NCBI GenBank assembly: GCA_021780075.1
Contig: JAJXZL010000028.1
Location: forward strand, 62,001-126,000
DNA: 64,000 bases
From: Acidobacteriota bacterium
GTDB lineage: Bacteria > Acidobacteriota > Terriglobia > Terriglobales > Acidobacteriaceae
Direction: 5' to 3'
Part shown: one piece after another, positions 28,529-37,755 of the stretch
Layout: each line of letters opens with the position of its first letter
Position numbering within the stretch: position 1 is the stretch's first letter
Notes under the pieces: model-generated
What the model saw: the letters and a program-made list of their open reading frames with translations, nothing else
Told to the model about the DNA's origin: nothing
Databases searched by the model: none
Position numbers and translations under genes: made by a program

Positions 28529-28940
28529 CGTTGATTTTGCTCCAATTAAACAGTTCCGCTCACCTGCCGGCAGAAAATCTGGCCTGTGAGCCGCCAGATG
28601 CTTGAGCGGTTCCGGGTTGCTCGAAGCGCCTGAAGAACGATCTCCTCCAGGCGCCAGTTTGTTGGACGTTCACCGCAGTTTAGGCTGACCAGGAAACACT
28701 CCAGAATATGAGAGCCGATATAAGGTTCCCATAAAGATTTCGTACTTCCCGGGAATAAAAAACGCTACTGCGTCCAGGGGGCTGGGCATAGCTTCCGATC
28801 TGAGCGGCTGACTTGCCGGAGCACGATGTGAGACGAAGCTGCTGATGGAATAAGAAACATTTTGTCGCAGGAATTTCAGGGAGCAGATCGCTCCTTTTGT
28901 GAGTTGCGTCACGTTCTTGAACGGGGGCCGGAGGGGTATG
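28529..28940. other. Intergenic region between amtB and nuoB (412 bp)
   Basis: I see no convincing gene here. It holds two hairpins, TCTGGC/GCCAGA (28578-28598) in the likely amtB leader and GCGCCTG/CAGGCGC (28626-28654), and must contain the two divergent promoters. A GG-N10-GC spacing exists at 28581-28594 on the amtB strand but lacks a TTGC element, so I do not call a sigma-54 promoter. A 119-codon open frame on the minus strand (28670-29026) overlaps nuoB and looks spurious. Confidence 0.6.
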
Positions 28941-29525
28941 ATGGAGAGCATGGCGGCCACTGAAGAGCGCGATCGGTATCTATTTGGGGCACTGGAGAGC
29001 AGCGCAAAGAACCGCGCCAAGCTCAAAGAAGTAACTTACGGCTACGAGCAACCCGAGGGTGTTCTGCTCACCTCGCTGGACTTTGCCGTGAACTGGGTTC
29101 GCAAGAGTTCTGTGTGGCCCGTGACCTTTGGTCTGGCTTGCTGCGCCATTGAGATGATGTCGATGGGCGCATCGCGCTATGATGTGGCGCGCTTTGGCGC
29201 GGAGGTCTTCAGGCCTTCGCCCCGGCAGGCCGATCTGATGATCGTCGCTGGCCGCGTCTCCCAGAAGATGGCCCCGGTGGTTCGTCGTCTCTACGATCAG
29301 ATGCCGGAGCCAAAATGGGTGATTTCGATGGGTGCCTGCGCCACGTCCGGCGGCGTATTTAATAACTACGCGATCGTGCAGGGAGTGAATCAGGTGATAC
29401 CTGTCGACGTATATGTTCCGGGCTGCCCTCCACGGCCTGAGCAACTTTTATACGCCATTACGCTTCTACAGGAGAAGATTCAGCGCGAGCCGCGAAGCCT
29501 GCTTAAGACATTGAACGTTGGTTGA
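28941..29525 (+). CDS. nuoB: NADH-quinone oxidoreductase subunit B (solitary copy)
   Basis: The 194-residue protein keeps all four cluster N2 cysteines: Cys67 and Cys68 in GLACCAIEM, Cys133 in GACATSGG and Cys162 in PGCPPRPEQ. The [19 protein letters not shown] block is also typical. NuoB carries the terminal 4Fe-4S cluster that hands electrons to quinone in complex I. GGAGG lies six bases before ATG 28941; other in-frame ATGs are at 28938 and 28950. No nuoA, nuoC or nuoD is adjacent, which is unusual since nuoB normally sits inside the nuo operon. Confidence 0.93.
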   Translation: MESMAATEERDRYLFGALESSAKNRAKLKEVTYGYEQPEGVLLTSLDFAVNWVRKSSVWPVTFGLACCAIEMMSMGASRYDVARFGAEVFRPSPRQADLMIVAGRVSQKMAPVVRRLYDQMPEPKWVISMGACATSGGVFNNYAIVQGVNQVIPVDVYVPGCPPRPEQLLYAITLLQEKIQREPRSLLKTLNVG

Positions 29526-29783
29526 GTTGCAACCGCCGAAGTGCTATTACTTTAGGCGCTTGCAAAGGTAGCAATTCACTGCGCGCGCTGGTCCCAAGGG
29601 GGAACTAGTTAGGCAACTCATTGAAAAAATGTGCTCTGCCCGATTCTCCTTATGGTACGTTTAATGGTGCTTAGTCGGTTTTTTCGCTTACTTTGACGGA
29701 GCGCAATTGTCAATTCGGAAGCGGTGTTTGCCAATAACCGCTTTCCTTAAGAACGATCGGTTTTGATTGCGGAGGATAACAAA

Positions 29784-31613
29784 ATGTATTCGCAAACTTT
29801 GAAGTCTTTGTGCCAGGTTATGGCGTTGACTTGTGTTGCGGTCATGCCTGTCGCGCTGGCAGCCCAGGACGCGGCCAAGCCGACCACGAAGGCCGCCTCG
29901 GAGTACTCTCCATCCAAGTGGGATATCTTCACTGGTTTCAGCTACCTGGCGCCGAAAGGCACTGTCGATGTGCCGATGCCGAGCGGTCAGGTTCAGCCCT
30001 TTTCCTACAAGGCAGTGAATGTGGGCGGGCTTTTCAGCGGCGCGTATTTCTTCAATAAGTTCGTGGGCGCGCAGGCTGAGTTCGGTCTTCATCAGTATGG
30101 CGTCTCGAATCCTGCCACCGACCCCATTGGCACGCGTGGAAACAACGACGGATTTACAACCATTGCCGGTGGCCTGATTGGTCGCTATCCGGCCGGTGAT
30201 ATTACCCCGTTTGTTCATGGTCTTGTTGGTGGCGCCCGGATAGATGGCCCGTACCACAATCCATTCCGCTGGGGACCGGACCTCACAGCCGGCGGCGGCC
30301 TGGACTATGAATTGCCATTCTTCAATCATCGTTTTGCATTGCGCGTTTTCCAGGCGGACTATGAGTACATGCATGCCAACTTTGGTCCCAATGTCTATGG
30401 CGGACGCGCCAACATCAATGCAGCGCGCCTGAGCACGGGCGTTGTGTACCACGTCGGCACCATTGCGCCTCCGCCGGCCGTGACCATGGCCTGCTCCGCC
30501 AATCCGACCACGGTGTATCCGGGCGATCCGGTTACGGTTACGGGGACGGCGGGCAACCTGAATCCCAAGCACAACACGGTTTATAACTGGAGCGGCGACG
30601 GCGTGACCGGCAAGGATGCCACCGCCACGGTCAACACGACCAACCAGGCTCCCGGCACCTACACCGTGAAATGCGGCGTAAAGCAGGGCAAACCCGGCAA
30701 GGAAGGCCTCAAGCCCTGGCAGACCGCCGAGGGTTCCACCACCTATACCGTCAAGCAGTTTGATCCGCCGACGGTCACCTGCTCGGCCAACCCGACCACC
30801 ATCAAGCCTGGCGAGTCGAGCACGATTACTGCAACCGGCGTGAGCCCGCAGAATCGTCCACTTACCTACACTTACTCGGCTGCAGGCGGCACCATCAACG
30901 GCACGGGCAACACCGCGACGTACTCTTCGACTGGCGCTCCGGCCGGGACCATGAATATCACGTGCAACGTTGCCGACGACAAGGGCCAAACCGCAACCGC
31001 GAACTCGAGCCTGACGATCCAGGCACCGCCTCCGCCTCCCGTCGAATCTCCGGAGGTAAAGCAACTCGAGTCTCGCCTGGCATTGCACAGCGTCTTCTTC
31101 CCGACCAATCTGCCCAGGGTCACGAATCCCAATGGCGGACTGGTGGAAAGCCAGCAGCAGACCCTGATCAAACTCGCCACGGACTTCAAGAGGTACCTCG
31201 AACTCAAGCCGAACACGCACCTGACCTTGACTGGACATACGGATGTGCGCGGAACGCCTAAGTTCAACCAGGCACTTTCCGAGCGCCGTGTCGCGCGCAC
31301 CAAGGCGTTTCTGGTTGAGCAGGGTGTTCCTGATTCCAGCATTCAGACACAGGCCGTTGGCGAAGAGCATCAGCTTACCTCCGCCGAGGTGAAGGACATG
31401 CTCAATCAGAATCCTGACCTGAGCGCAGCGGAGCGCCAGAAGGTTCTGCGCAAGCTGGCCGTCATCGTCCTTGCTCAAAACCGCCGTGTGGACATCACTC
31501 TGAGCACCACGGGCCAACAATCGGTGCGCCAGTTCCCGTTCAACGCTGCCGATGCCATGACTCTTCTGGACCAGAAGACACCGGCGCCGAGCAAGAAGAA
31601 GTCCAAAAAATAG
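29784..31613 (+). CDS. Outer-membrane protein: beta-barrel, two Ig-like domains, OmpA C-terminal domain
   Basis: The 609-residue protein has a signal peptide (cleavage near ALA-AQD), an N-terminal OmpA-like barrel (about 40-225), then two Ig-like/bacterial PKD-type repeats (about 235-325 and 330-410), each beginning with a VTMACSAN or VTCSAN motif. A proline linker precedes an OmpA-family peptidoglycan-binding domain (about 420-585), with LTLTGHTDVRGTPKFNQALSERR split at its core. The tail is lysine-rich. ATG 29784 is chosen because GGAGG lies eight bases upstream. It probably tethers the outer membrane to peptidoglycan. It is a paralogue of the next gene, sharing leader and Ig repeats. Confidence 0.9.
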   Translation: MYSQTLKSLCQVMALTCVAVMPVALAAQDAAKPTTKAASEYSPSKWDIFTGFSYLAPKGTVDVPMPSGQVQPFSYKAVNVGGLFSGAYFFNKFVGAQAEFGLHQYGVSNPATDPIGTRGNNDGFTTIAGGLIGRYPAGDITPFVHGLVGGARIDGPYHNPFRWGPDLTAGGGLDYELPFFNHRFALRVFQADYEYMHANFGPNVYGGRANINAARLSTGVVYHVGTIAPPPAVTMACSANPTTVYPGDPVTVTGTAGNLNPKHNTVYNWSGDGVTGKDATATVNTTNQAPGTYTVKCGVKQGKPGKEGLKPWQTAEGSTTYTVKQFDPPTVTCSANPTTIKPGESSTITATGVSPQNRPLTYTYSAAGGTINGTGNTATYSSTGAPAGTMNITCNVADDKGQTATANSSLTIQAPPPPPVESPEVKQLESRLALHSVFFPTNLPRVTNPNGGLVESQQQTLIKLATDFKRYLELKPNTHLTLTGHTDVRGTPKFNQALSERRVARTKAFLVEQGVPDSSIQTQAVGEEHQLTSAEVKDMLNQNPDLSAAERQKVLRKLAVIVLAQNRRVDITLSTTGQQSVRQFPFNAADAMTLLDQKTPAPSKKKSKK

Positions 31614-31631
31614 GCCGCGGCCGATGTGCGG

Positions 31632-31667
31632 GGCGTCACCCCGGTCAAATGAGACCGGGGTGACGCC
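31632..31667 (+). terminator. Perfect 15-bp hairpin after the barrel/OmpA gene
   Basis: GGCGTCACCCCGGTC (31632-31646) pairs exactly with GACCGGGGTGACGCC (31653-31667) around AAATGA. It lies 18 bp past the stop codon. There is no U tract, so it may act as an RNA-stabilising element or a rho-assisted terminator. Confidence 0.7.
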
Positions 31668-31784
31668 GCAAATGCACAAGGTCCTGGCCTATGAGATGGC
31701 TAACTAAGGCAGGGGAGGGGACGCATTGATCCCCAGAGAAAGAAATTTCCCCGGTTATTCAGCATGATTGCGCAGGAGAATGAA

Positions 31785-32930
31785 ATGTATTCGCGAAATT
31801 TGAAGTCTGTTTGTCTGGTTCTGGCTGCGGCAGGCGCGACCCTTTTGCCCATGGGATGCAAAAAGGCTCCGCCCATCACGTTGGCATGCAATGCCACCCC
31901 TCCATCCATCTTCGCCGGCGAGCCGGTCACGGTCACCGCGACCCCCGGGTCGGTGAGTACCAAGAAAAACAACAGCGTAGTGTATAGCTGGTCCGGAACC
32001 GGCGTAACCGGGACCGGGACCACGGCCACGGTTGCCACCGGTTCGCTCGACCCGGGTAACTATACGGTCAAGGCGGAAGTCAAGGAAGGGAAGAAGGGCA
32101 AAGAAGGCCTGAAGCCCGGCCAGACTGCCGAATGCTCCTCCAGCTTCACGGTCAAGGAGTTCGAGCCGCCCACGATCAGCTGCGCGGCCAACCCGGGAAC
32201 GCTCAAGCCGGGCGACAGCAGCACTGTAACGGCTACCGGCATGAGCCCGCAGAACCGTCCGCTGACCTATAGCTACTCGGCGGCGGCAGGCAGCATTGCT
32301 GGAAGCGGAAATACCGCAACGTTTTCTTCGACCGGCGCGCCCACTGGCCCAGTCGAAATTACGTGCAAGGTATCGGACGACAAGAATCACACGGCTACGA
32401 CAAATACCAGCGTGACCATTGTGGCTCCGCCGCCTCCGCCGGTTCCGCATGCCCAGGCTCTCTGCTCGCTCTCCTTCGAGAAGGACAAGAACCGTCCGAC
32501 CCGTGTGGACAACGAAGCCAAGGCCTGCCTGGATGAAATTGCCCTCGACCTGCAGAAGCAGCCTGACGCCAAGGCGGTTGTAATTGGCAACTCCGATGCC
32601 AAGGAGAAGGCCAAGACCGCAAAGCAAGAGAAGTATGCGGCGAAGCACAAGCATGCCAAAGTCGAGCAGTTTGACGCACAGCGCGCTGTAAATGCCAAGG
32701 ACTACCTGGTGACGGAGAAGGGCATTGATGCTTCCCGCGTCAGCGTAGCAACCGGAACCCAGGATGGACAGACGGTGGAGAATTACCTTGTACCGGCTGG
32801 CGCCAACTTCGGTTCCGACGTACAGGGAACCACCCCGGTCGATGAGTCTGCCGTGAAGGCCCAGGCGCGCAAGCCCCTGGCGGCCAAGAAGCATCATCAC
32901 TCGGCGGCCAAGGCGCCCGCGGCCCAGTAA
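31785..32930 (+). CDS. Ig-like repeat lipoprotein, paralogue lacking the barrel domain
   Basis: The 381-residue protein starts MYSRNLKSVCLVLAAAGATL, ending at LLPMGCKK. Cys25 could be lipidated although Pro at -3 is not a classical lipobox residue. Two Ig-like repeats (about 30-130 and 132-215) are very close to those of the preceding gene: both have the KGKEGLKP-QTAE segment and SPQNRPLTYxYSAA. The C-terminal part (about 225-335) resembles an OmpA-like domain but is diverged and Lys/His-rich. AGGAGA lies before ATG 31785. A terminator follows at 33035. Confidence 0.85.
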   Translation: MYSRNLKSVCLVLAAAGATLLPMGCKKAPPITLACNATPPSIFAGEPVTVTATPGSVSTKKNNSVVYSWSGTGVTGTGTTATVATGSLDPGNYTVKAEVKEGKKGKEGLKPGQTAECSSSFTVKEFEPPTISCAANPGTLKPGDSSTVTATGMSPQNRPLTYSYSAAAGSIAGSGNTATFSSTGAPTGPVEITCKVSDDKNHTATTNTSVTIVAPPPPPVPHAQALCSLSFEKDKNRPTRVDNEAKACLDEIALDLQKQPDAKAVVIGNSDAKEKAKTAKQEKYAAKHKHAKVEQFDAQRAVNAKDYLVTEKGIDASRVSVATGTQDGQTVENYLVPAGANFGSDVQGTTPVDESAVKAQARKPLAAKKHHHSAAKAPAAQ

Positions 32931-33034
32931 GGAACAGGCCGGGCCTCTGATGAAACAAAGCTGCCCGTCAGGCACTTCACCCAATCGTGGTGAAGGCCTG
33001 GCGAGCGGCGGAGTAGATTTCTCTGCAATCTTTG

Positions 33035-33070
33035 AGAGGCTGATCGGAGTCACGGTCAGCCTCTTTGGTT
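33035..33070 (+). terminator. Rho-independent terminator after the Ig-repeat lipoprotein gene
   Basis: AGAGGCTGA (33035-33043) pairs with TCAGCCTCT (33056-33064), then TTGGTTTT follows. Its position supports starting the next gene at 33124 and not at the upstream ATG 32950. Confidence 0.75.
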
Positions 33071-33123
33071 TTATGGCACTCTTAATGCAGGTTCTTTTCT
33101 TGAATTTGGGAGCAGTTTGTTTG

Positions 33124-35139
33124 ATGCGGTTTCGGCGGATTTGCCCTGTTTCACCCTCCAGGTCTGCACTGCGTGCGCGGGCCCTCGTGCTCTGCCTTTT
33201 TTCCTTTGCGCTGCCAACCCTGTGGGCCCAGCTGCCCTGGGCGGCCGTCGGCCCGGAAGGCGGCGATGCACGTTCTATTGCGGCTGTGCCGGGGCAGCCC
33301 GACCACTTGTATCTCGGCACCACAAACAGTTGGATCTATGAGTCGGCGGACCGCGGCGCCTCGTGGCATCGACTTGCCAAGCTTGCCGCCTCTGACGACC
33401 TGGTGGTCGATCACATCGTCGTCGATCCGGCGAATCCTGCCGTTGTGTATGCCGCAGCGTGGATGGTGGATCACCCTGACGGCGGCCTGTGGATAAGCCG
33501 CGACGGCGGCAGAAACTGGAGCGAGTCCAGGGGCCTCCACGGCCAGTCCATTCGCGCCTTCGCAATGGCTCCATCTGATCCTCAAATACTATTTGCAGGA
33601 ACCCTCGAAGGCGTCTTCCGCAGCAGCGATGGGGGCGAGAACTGGGCCGCAATCAGCCCGCACGGCAGCCGCGAAATTCATGAGATTGAGTCGCTCGCCA
33701 TCGATCCGGCCAATCCTGAAATTGTGTACGCCGGCACCTGGCACCTGCCCTGGAAGACCTCCGATGGCGGCAAGACCTGGCACAACATCAAGAAGGGCGT
33801 GATCGACGACTCGGACGTCTTCTCGATCATCATTGATCCTGACAAGCCTCGGGTGGTGTATGCCAGCGCGTGCAGCGGCATCTACAAGAGTGAAAGTGCG
33901 GGCGAACTCTTCCGCAAGATTCAGGGCATCCCTTCCACCGCGCGGCGGACGCGCGTACTGCGCCAGGATCCCGTGCACCGCGAAGTCGTTTATGCCGGAA
34001 CCACGGAGGGGCTTTACAAGACTGTGGATGGCGGCAGGACCTTCAAGCGTATGACGGGGCCGGACGTGATCGTGAATGATGTTTATGTCGATCCCGCCCA
34101 GCCCGAGTATGTGCTGCTCGCGACCGATCGCGGCGGCGTGCTGGCCAGCAGTGACGGCGGGGCCAGCTTTGCGCCCTCGAACGGCGGATTTTCTGAGCGC
34201 AAGGTCGAGGCGCTGCTGGTGGATAACAACAACCCAGCGCGTATCTTCGCCGGCGTAGTCAACGACAAAAGCTATGGCAGCGTCTTCGTCTCCCAAAATG
34301 GAGGCATTGCGTGGAAGCAGATTGCGGACGGCCTGGATGGGCGCGACGTCTTCGCACTGGCGCAGGCGCCGGATGGGAGCATCCTCGCAGGAACCAACGA
34401 CGGCATCTTCGCCTTGCCCCCGGATGCCTCTGCCTGGCAGCCGCGGAACACCATTGCAAATACCCTCGTGAAGACGGCTACCGAGCACCTCCGCGGCACA
34501 CGCGTGAATGTGGAAAAGCGCGTGAAAGACAAGCTGCGCGTGATGGACGGCCGCGTCTACGGGTTTGATCTTTCCGGCGACGCGTGGCTTGCCGCTACAT
34601 CCGGCGGGCTGTTCACCAGTCGCGACCAAGGCGCCACCTGGCAAGGTGGTCCAGTGTTGGGCGTGGTCGGCTATCTCTCGGTTACCTCGCACGGAGCGGT
34701 GATGGCCGCGGCCCGGCAGGATGGCGTTGTTCTCTCCCGCGATGGAGGCCAGACCTGGTGGCCCATGGGCATCCCCACGGTGCTCACGCGCATTCACAGC
34801 ATCGCCTTTGCGCCCGACGGCACGCTCTGGCTCGGTGCGCGCGAGGGGGTCTATTTCACGCGCAACCTGGGCAAGTCATGGATGTGGGTTCAGCGCCTGC
34901 CGCTCGTCGATCTGGATGAACTCTACTTTGACGCAAAGCTCAACAAGGTGCTGGTCACTTCGCGCGGCAGCGATTTTGTGTATGCGATTGACCCCAAAGA
35001 TCTGAACTGGAAGTGGTGGCAGACGGGTTATCGGCTCTCCGCTGTGCGCAATGCCGGCGGGCGCCTGCTGGCCGCTTCGCTCTACAACGGCGTGCTGGTC
35101 GAGCCCCGCGCGGCGGTGGTGGAGGTGGGCCAGAAGTGA
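33124..35139 (+). CDS. Secreted BNR/Asp-box repeat beta-propeller protein
   Basis: The 671-residue protein has a signal peptide (MRFRRICPVSPSRSALRARA, hydrophobic core to about residue 36, cleavage near LWA-QLP). Asp-box motifs recur throughout: SADRGASWHR, SRDGGRNWSE, SSDGGENWAA, TSDGGKTWHN, VDGGRTFKR, SRDQGATWQG and SRDGGQTWWP. This is the VPS10/sortilin-like or HCF136-like propeller arrangement. Asp-box propellers appear in sialidases and in binding proteins, and the catalytic residues of sialidases are not evident here. Function is unknown; likely periplasmic or surface. ATG 32950 in the same frame would run through the upstream terminator, so it was rejected. Confidence 0.8.
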   Translation: MRFRRICPVSPSRSALRARALVLCLFSFALPTLWAQLPWAAVGPEGGDARSIAAVPGQPDHLYLGTTNSWIYESADRGASWHRLAKLAASDDLVVDHIVVDPANPAVVYAAAWMVDHPDGGLWISRDGGRNWSESRGLHGQSIRAFAMAPSDPQILFAGTLEGVFRSSDGGENWAAISPHGSREIHEIESLAIDPANPEIVYAGTWHLPWKTSDGGKTWHNIKKGVIDDSDVFSIIIDPDKPRVVYASACSGIYKSESAGELFRKIQGIPSTARRTRVLRQDPVHREVVYAGTTEGLYKTVDGGRTFKRMTGPDVIVNDVYVDPAQPEYVLLATDRGGVLASSDGGASFAPSNGGFSERKVEALLVDNNNPARIFAGVVNDKSYGSVFVSQNGGIAWKQIADGLDGRDVFALAQAPDGSILAGTNDGIFALPPDASAWQPRNTIANTLVKTATEHLRGTRVNVEKRVKDKLRVMDGRVYGFDLSGDAWLAATSGGLFTSRDQGATWQGGPVLGVVGYLSVTSHGAVMAAARQDGVVLSRDGGQTWWPMGIPTVLTRIHSIAFAPDGTLWLGAREGVYFTRNLGKSWMWVQRLPLVDLDELYFDAKLNKVLVTSRGSDFVYAIDPKDLNWKWWQTGYRLSAVRNAGGRLLAASLYNGVLVEPRAAVVEVGQK

Positions 35140-35171
35140 TCTGCTTCACCTGAATTCGGTAGAATTAGAAC

Positions 35172-36323
35172 ATGCAGGCTGAAGCAACTGGTTCCCGCTC
35201 CTCTTCCGCGTTTCAAAGCCACGACCGCCGGCTTGAACCTATCGCCGCCAAAGTCATGGCGGGCGAGCGGCTCGACTTCAACGAAGGGCTGGCACTCTAC
35301 GGGTCGTCAGACGTGTTGGCCGTGGGCTGGCTGGCCAATCATGTTCGCGAGCGGCTTCACGGCGACGTGACGTACTTTAACGTCAACCGTCATATCAACC
35401 CCACCAATGTTTGTGTGGCAGCCTGCAAGCTGTGTGCCTTCGGTCGCAAGAAGGGCGATCCGCTTGGCTACACCATGGCGCTTGAGGAAGCGTGGCAGAC
35501 GGCGGCCTCGGGCTACTCTGAGGCGGTGACGGAGTTTCACATTGTCGGCGGGCTGCACCCCGACCTGCCGCTCGAATATTTTCTGGACCTGGTGCGCGGG
35601 CTCAAGCAGCGCTTTCCGAAGGTTCACGTCAAGGCCTTCACCATGGTGGAGGTGGCCTTCCTGGCGCGCAGGGCAAAACTCAGCATCGAAGAAACGCTGA
35701 AGAAGATGCGCGAGGCGGGCGTGGATTCCATGCCCGGCGGCGGGGCCGAAATTTTTTCCGCGCGCGTGCGCTCCATCATCTGCGACCACAAGATTGACGG
35801 CAGCGAATGGCTGGAGACGGCGCGGCTGGCCCACAAGATGGGCTTCAAGTCCAACGCAACCATGCTCTACGGCCATATTGAGAACGACGAAGACCGCGTG
35901 GATCACCTGCTAAAACTGCGCGAGGTGCAGGACGAGACAGGCGGATTCCAGACCTTCATTCCTCTGGCCTTTCACCCGGAGAACACGCCGCTGGACCACC
36001 TGCCGGTGACGACGGGACTGACGGACATTCGCCAGATTGCCGTGAGCCGCCTGCTGCTGGACAACTTTGCGCACATCAAGGCGTACTGGCAGATGCTCAC
36101 GCCCAAGATCGCGCAGATTGCGTTGCGCTTCGGCGCGGACGACCTGGATGGCACCGTGGTCGAAGAGAAGATTTACCACGACGCCGGAGCCACCACACCG
36201 CAGGGCATGACGCGCAAGGATCTGTGCCGCCTCATCACCGAGGCCGGCCGCGTGCCTGTGGAGCGCGACACGCTGTACCACGCGGTGACGCGCAGCGAGG
36301 ACAGCTTTACGGTGGTGGTGTAA
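35172..36323 (+). CDS. mqnE: Aminofutalosine synthase (radical SAM, futalosine menaquinone pathway)
   Basis: The 383-residue protein has the radical SAM motif CVAACKLCAF and the MqnE/MqnC-like blocks VTEFHIVGGLHPDLPLEYF, GVDSMPGGGAEIF, TMLYGHIEN and FIPLAFHPENTPL. MqnE joins a SAM-derived 5'-deoxyadenosyl radical to 3-[(1-carboxyvinyl)oxy]benzoate, giving aminofutalosine, the first committed intermediates of the pathway. MqnC is the closest alternative; the PGGGAEIF sequence and LGYTMALEEAW favour MqnE. ATG 35172 starts 32 bp after the propeller gene. The partner mqnD is at 15.4-16.3 kb. Confidence 0.9.
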   Translation: MQAEATGSRSSSAFQSHDRRLEPIAAKVMAGERLDFNEGLALYGSSDVLAVGWLANHVRERLHGDVTYFNVNRHINPTNVCVAACKLCAFGRKKGDPLGYTMALEEAWQTAASGYSEAVTEFHIVGGLHPDLPLEYFLDLVRGLKQRFPKVHVKAFTMVEVAFLARRAKLSIEETLKKMREAGVDSMPGGGAEIFSARVRSIICDHKIDGSEWLETARLAHKMGFKSNATMLYGHIENDEDRVDHLLKLREVQDETGGFQTFIPLAFHPENTPLDHLPVTTGLTDIRQIAVSRLLLDNFAHIKAYWQMLTPKIAQIALRFGADDLDGTVVEEKIYHDAGATTPQGMTRKDLCRLITEAGRVPVERDTLYHAVTRSEDSFTVVV

Positions 36324-36326
36324 GGC

Positions 36327-37613
36327 TTACTCGCGCACCACCGCGCCATTCTTCATGACAAAGCGCACGTGCTCCACAGCGCTGATGTCGTTGAGCGGGT
36401 CGCCGGGTACGGCGATGATGTCGGCGAAGTAGCCGGGCTTTAACTCGCCAATCTGGCCCTGCCAGCCCAGCAGCTTTGCGCCGTTAATCATGTCGGCTTG
36501 CAGCACGGCCAGGGGCGTCATGCCATAGTTGACCATCAGCGTCAGTTCGCGGGCCTGCGTGCCGTGAGGGAATGGTCCCACGTCTGAACCCACGGCAAAG
36601 GGAACGCCGGCGGCCACCTGCTTTTTGAACTCGGCAATCTTGTACTTGAGCAGAGCCGCCTCGGCAGCGGCCTGGTCCTGTGATTCACGGTGGTGTGCAA
36701 AGTAGTCAAAGATGGTGAAGGTGGGCACGGCGAAGATGCCCTTCTGCTTCATCAGGCGCACGGTCTCATCGCTGAGCTGCGTTGCGTGGTCAATGGAAGC
36801 GACGCCTGCCTGCGCGGCGTAGAGCGTTCCCGGCTCGCCCATGGCGTGCACGCCTACGGTGGTTCCCATGCGCCGCGCCTCTTCAACGGCGGCTGACAAT
36901 TGCGCGGCTGTGTACTGGTAGGGCGTGTGCAGTACTCCATCGATCATGCGGTCGGGGCCGGTTTCGTAGATCTTGGCAAAGTCCGAGCCCTGCTTGTGCT
37001 GTTCGCGCATGACCTCGACAATCTGCTCGGCGGAGTTGGCGTAGTCCGCATTCGAGAGCACATGCTGCGCGGGGTTGTAGCGTTTGGCGTCTTCGTGGCC
37101 GCCCAGAATGTCAATGGCGTTGCCGCTGACGCGCAGGCGCGGGCCGGGGATGATGCCCTGGTCGATGGCGTTGCGCACGGCAGTGTCGGCGGAGCCTGCG
37201 CCCTCGGTGCCCATGTCGCGCTCGGCGGTGAAGCCAGCGAGGAGGTCGGCTTTGGCCGCCTGCTCTGCCAGAATTGTGCGCCACGGCACGGACTCGACCA
37301 CCGTCTGCAGGTCTTCTGCGCCGGGGTGGAGGAAGAGATGCACATGCGCGTCAATCAAGCCGGGCAGCAGCGTGGTGTCTCCCAAATCAATCACCCGAGC
37401 GCCCGCGGGATGCTCGACCGATGAGCCCACAGCGCGGATGCGCTCGCCTTCAACGAGCACCTCACCGGGCTGCAGAAGCTTGCCGGTATCCACCTGGAGA
37501 AGGCGCGCAGCGTGGAGCACGATGGCTGGCTGAGCCGACTGTTGTGCGGCGGCAGTGAGGCCTAGACAGGAGCAAAAAAGAAGAAAGCGAAATGACTGTA
37601 CAAGTCTGAGCAT
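36327..37613 (-). CDS. Secreted metal-dependent amidohydrolase (imidazolonepropionase/prolidase-like)
   Basis: The 428-residue protein has a signal peptide (to AAA-QQS near residue 23) and the amidohydrolase fold: LLPGLIDAHVHL with the HxH metal site, a candidate Lys in DFAKIYETG, His in GVHAMGEPG and SIDHAT, and Asp in AVGSDVGPFPHG. The C-terminal GYFADIIAVPGDPL strand closes the composite beta sandwich. Acidobacteria carry many such exported amidohydrolases acting on dipeptides or related amides; the substrate cannot be assigned. ATG 37613 is used because the frame upstream overlaps the divergent ROK gene. It ends 3 bp from the mqnE stop. Confidence 0.87.
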   Translation of the reverse strand: MLRLVQSFRFLLFCSCLGLTAAAQQSAQPAIVLHAARLLQVDTGKLLQPGEVLVEGERIRAVGSSVEHPAGARVIDLGDTTLLPGLIDAHVHLFLHPGAEDLQTVVESVPWRTILAEQAAKADLLAGFTAERDMGTEGAGSADTAVRNAIDQGIIPGPRLRVSGNAIDILGGHEDAKRYNPAQHVLSNADYANSAEQIVEVMREQHKQGSDFAKIYETGPDRMIDGVLHTPYQYTAAQLSAAVEEARRMGTTVGVHAMGEPGTLYAAQAGVASIDHATQLSDETVRLMKQKGIFAVPTFTIFDYFAHHRESQDQAAAEAALLKYKIAEFKKQVAAGVPFAVGSDVGPFPHGTQARELTLMVNYGMTPLAVLQADMINGAKLLGWQGQIGELKPGYFADIIAVPGDPLNDISAVEHVRFVMKNGAVVRE

Positions 37614-37755
37614 GGCATCGACTATGCCGCATCCGGCGACTCTTGTCGAGTCTTGCGCGCAACTCGCTCTTGAGTTTTTGCTTTCGATGGTAGAATTCGG
37701 GCGAATCCTCACGAAGTCTGACAGCGGGCAGAGCGCAATCGCATCAGTGAAGAAT

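Noticed and set aside
28581..28594. GG-N10-GC spacing upstream of amtB as a sigma-54 promoter
   Set aside because: Only the GG and GC dinucleotides match; the flanking consensus is absent, and such spacing is common by chance in GC-rich DNA.
28670..29026. 119-codon open frame on the minus strand between amtB and nuoB
   Set aside because: It overlaps the first 86 bases of nuoB in antisense, has no ribosome binding site and no recognisable protein features.
29688..31679. 663-codon minus-strand frame opposite the OmpA/Ig gene
   Set aside because: It mirrors a protein with a signal peptide, Ig repeats and an OmpA domain; the antisense product has no domain pattern.
32950..33123. Upstream extension of the BNR-repeat protein to ATG 32950
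   Set aside because: It would run through a rho-independent terminator and put 58 residues before a good signal peptide.
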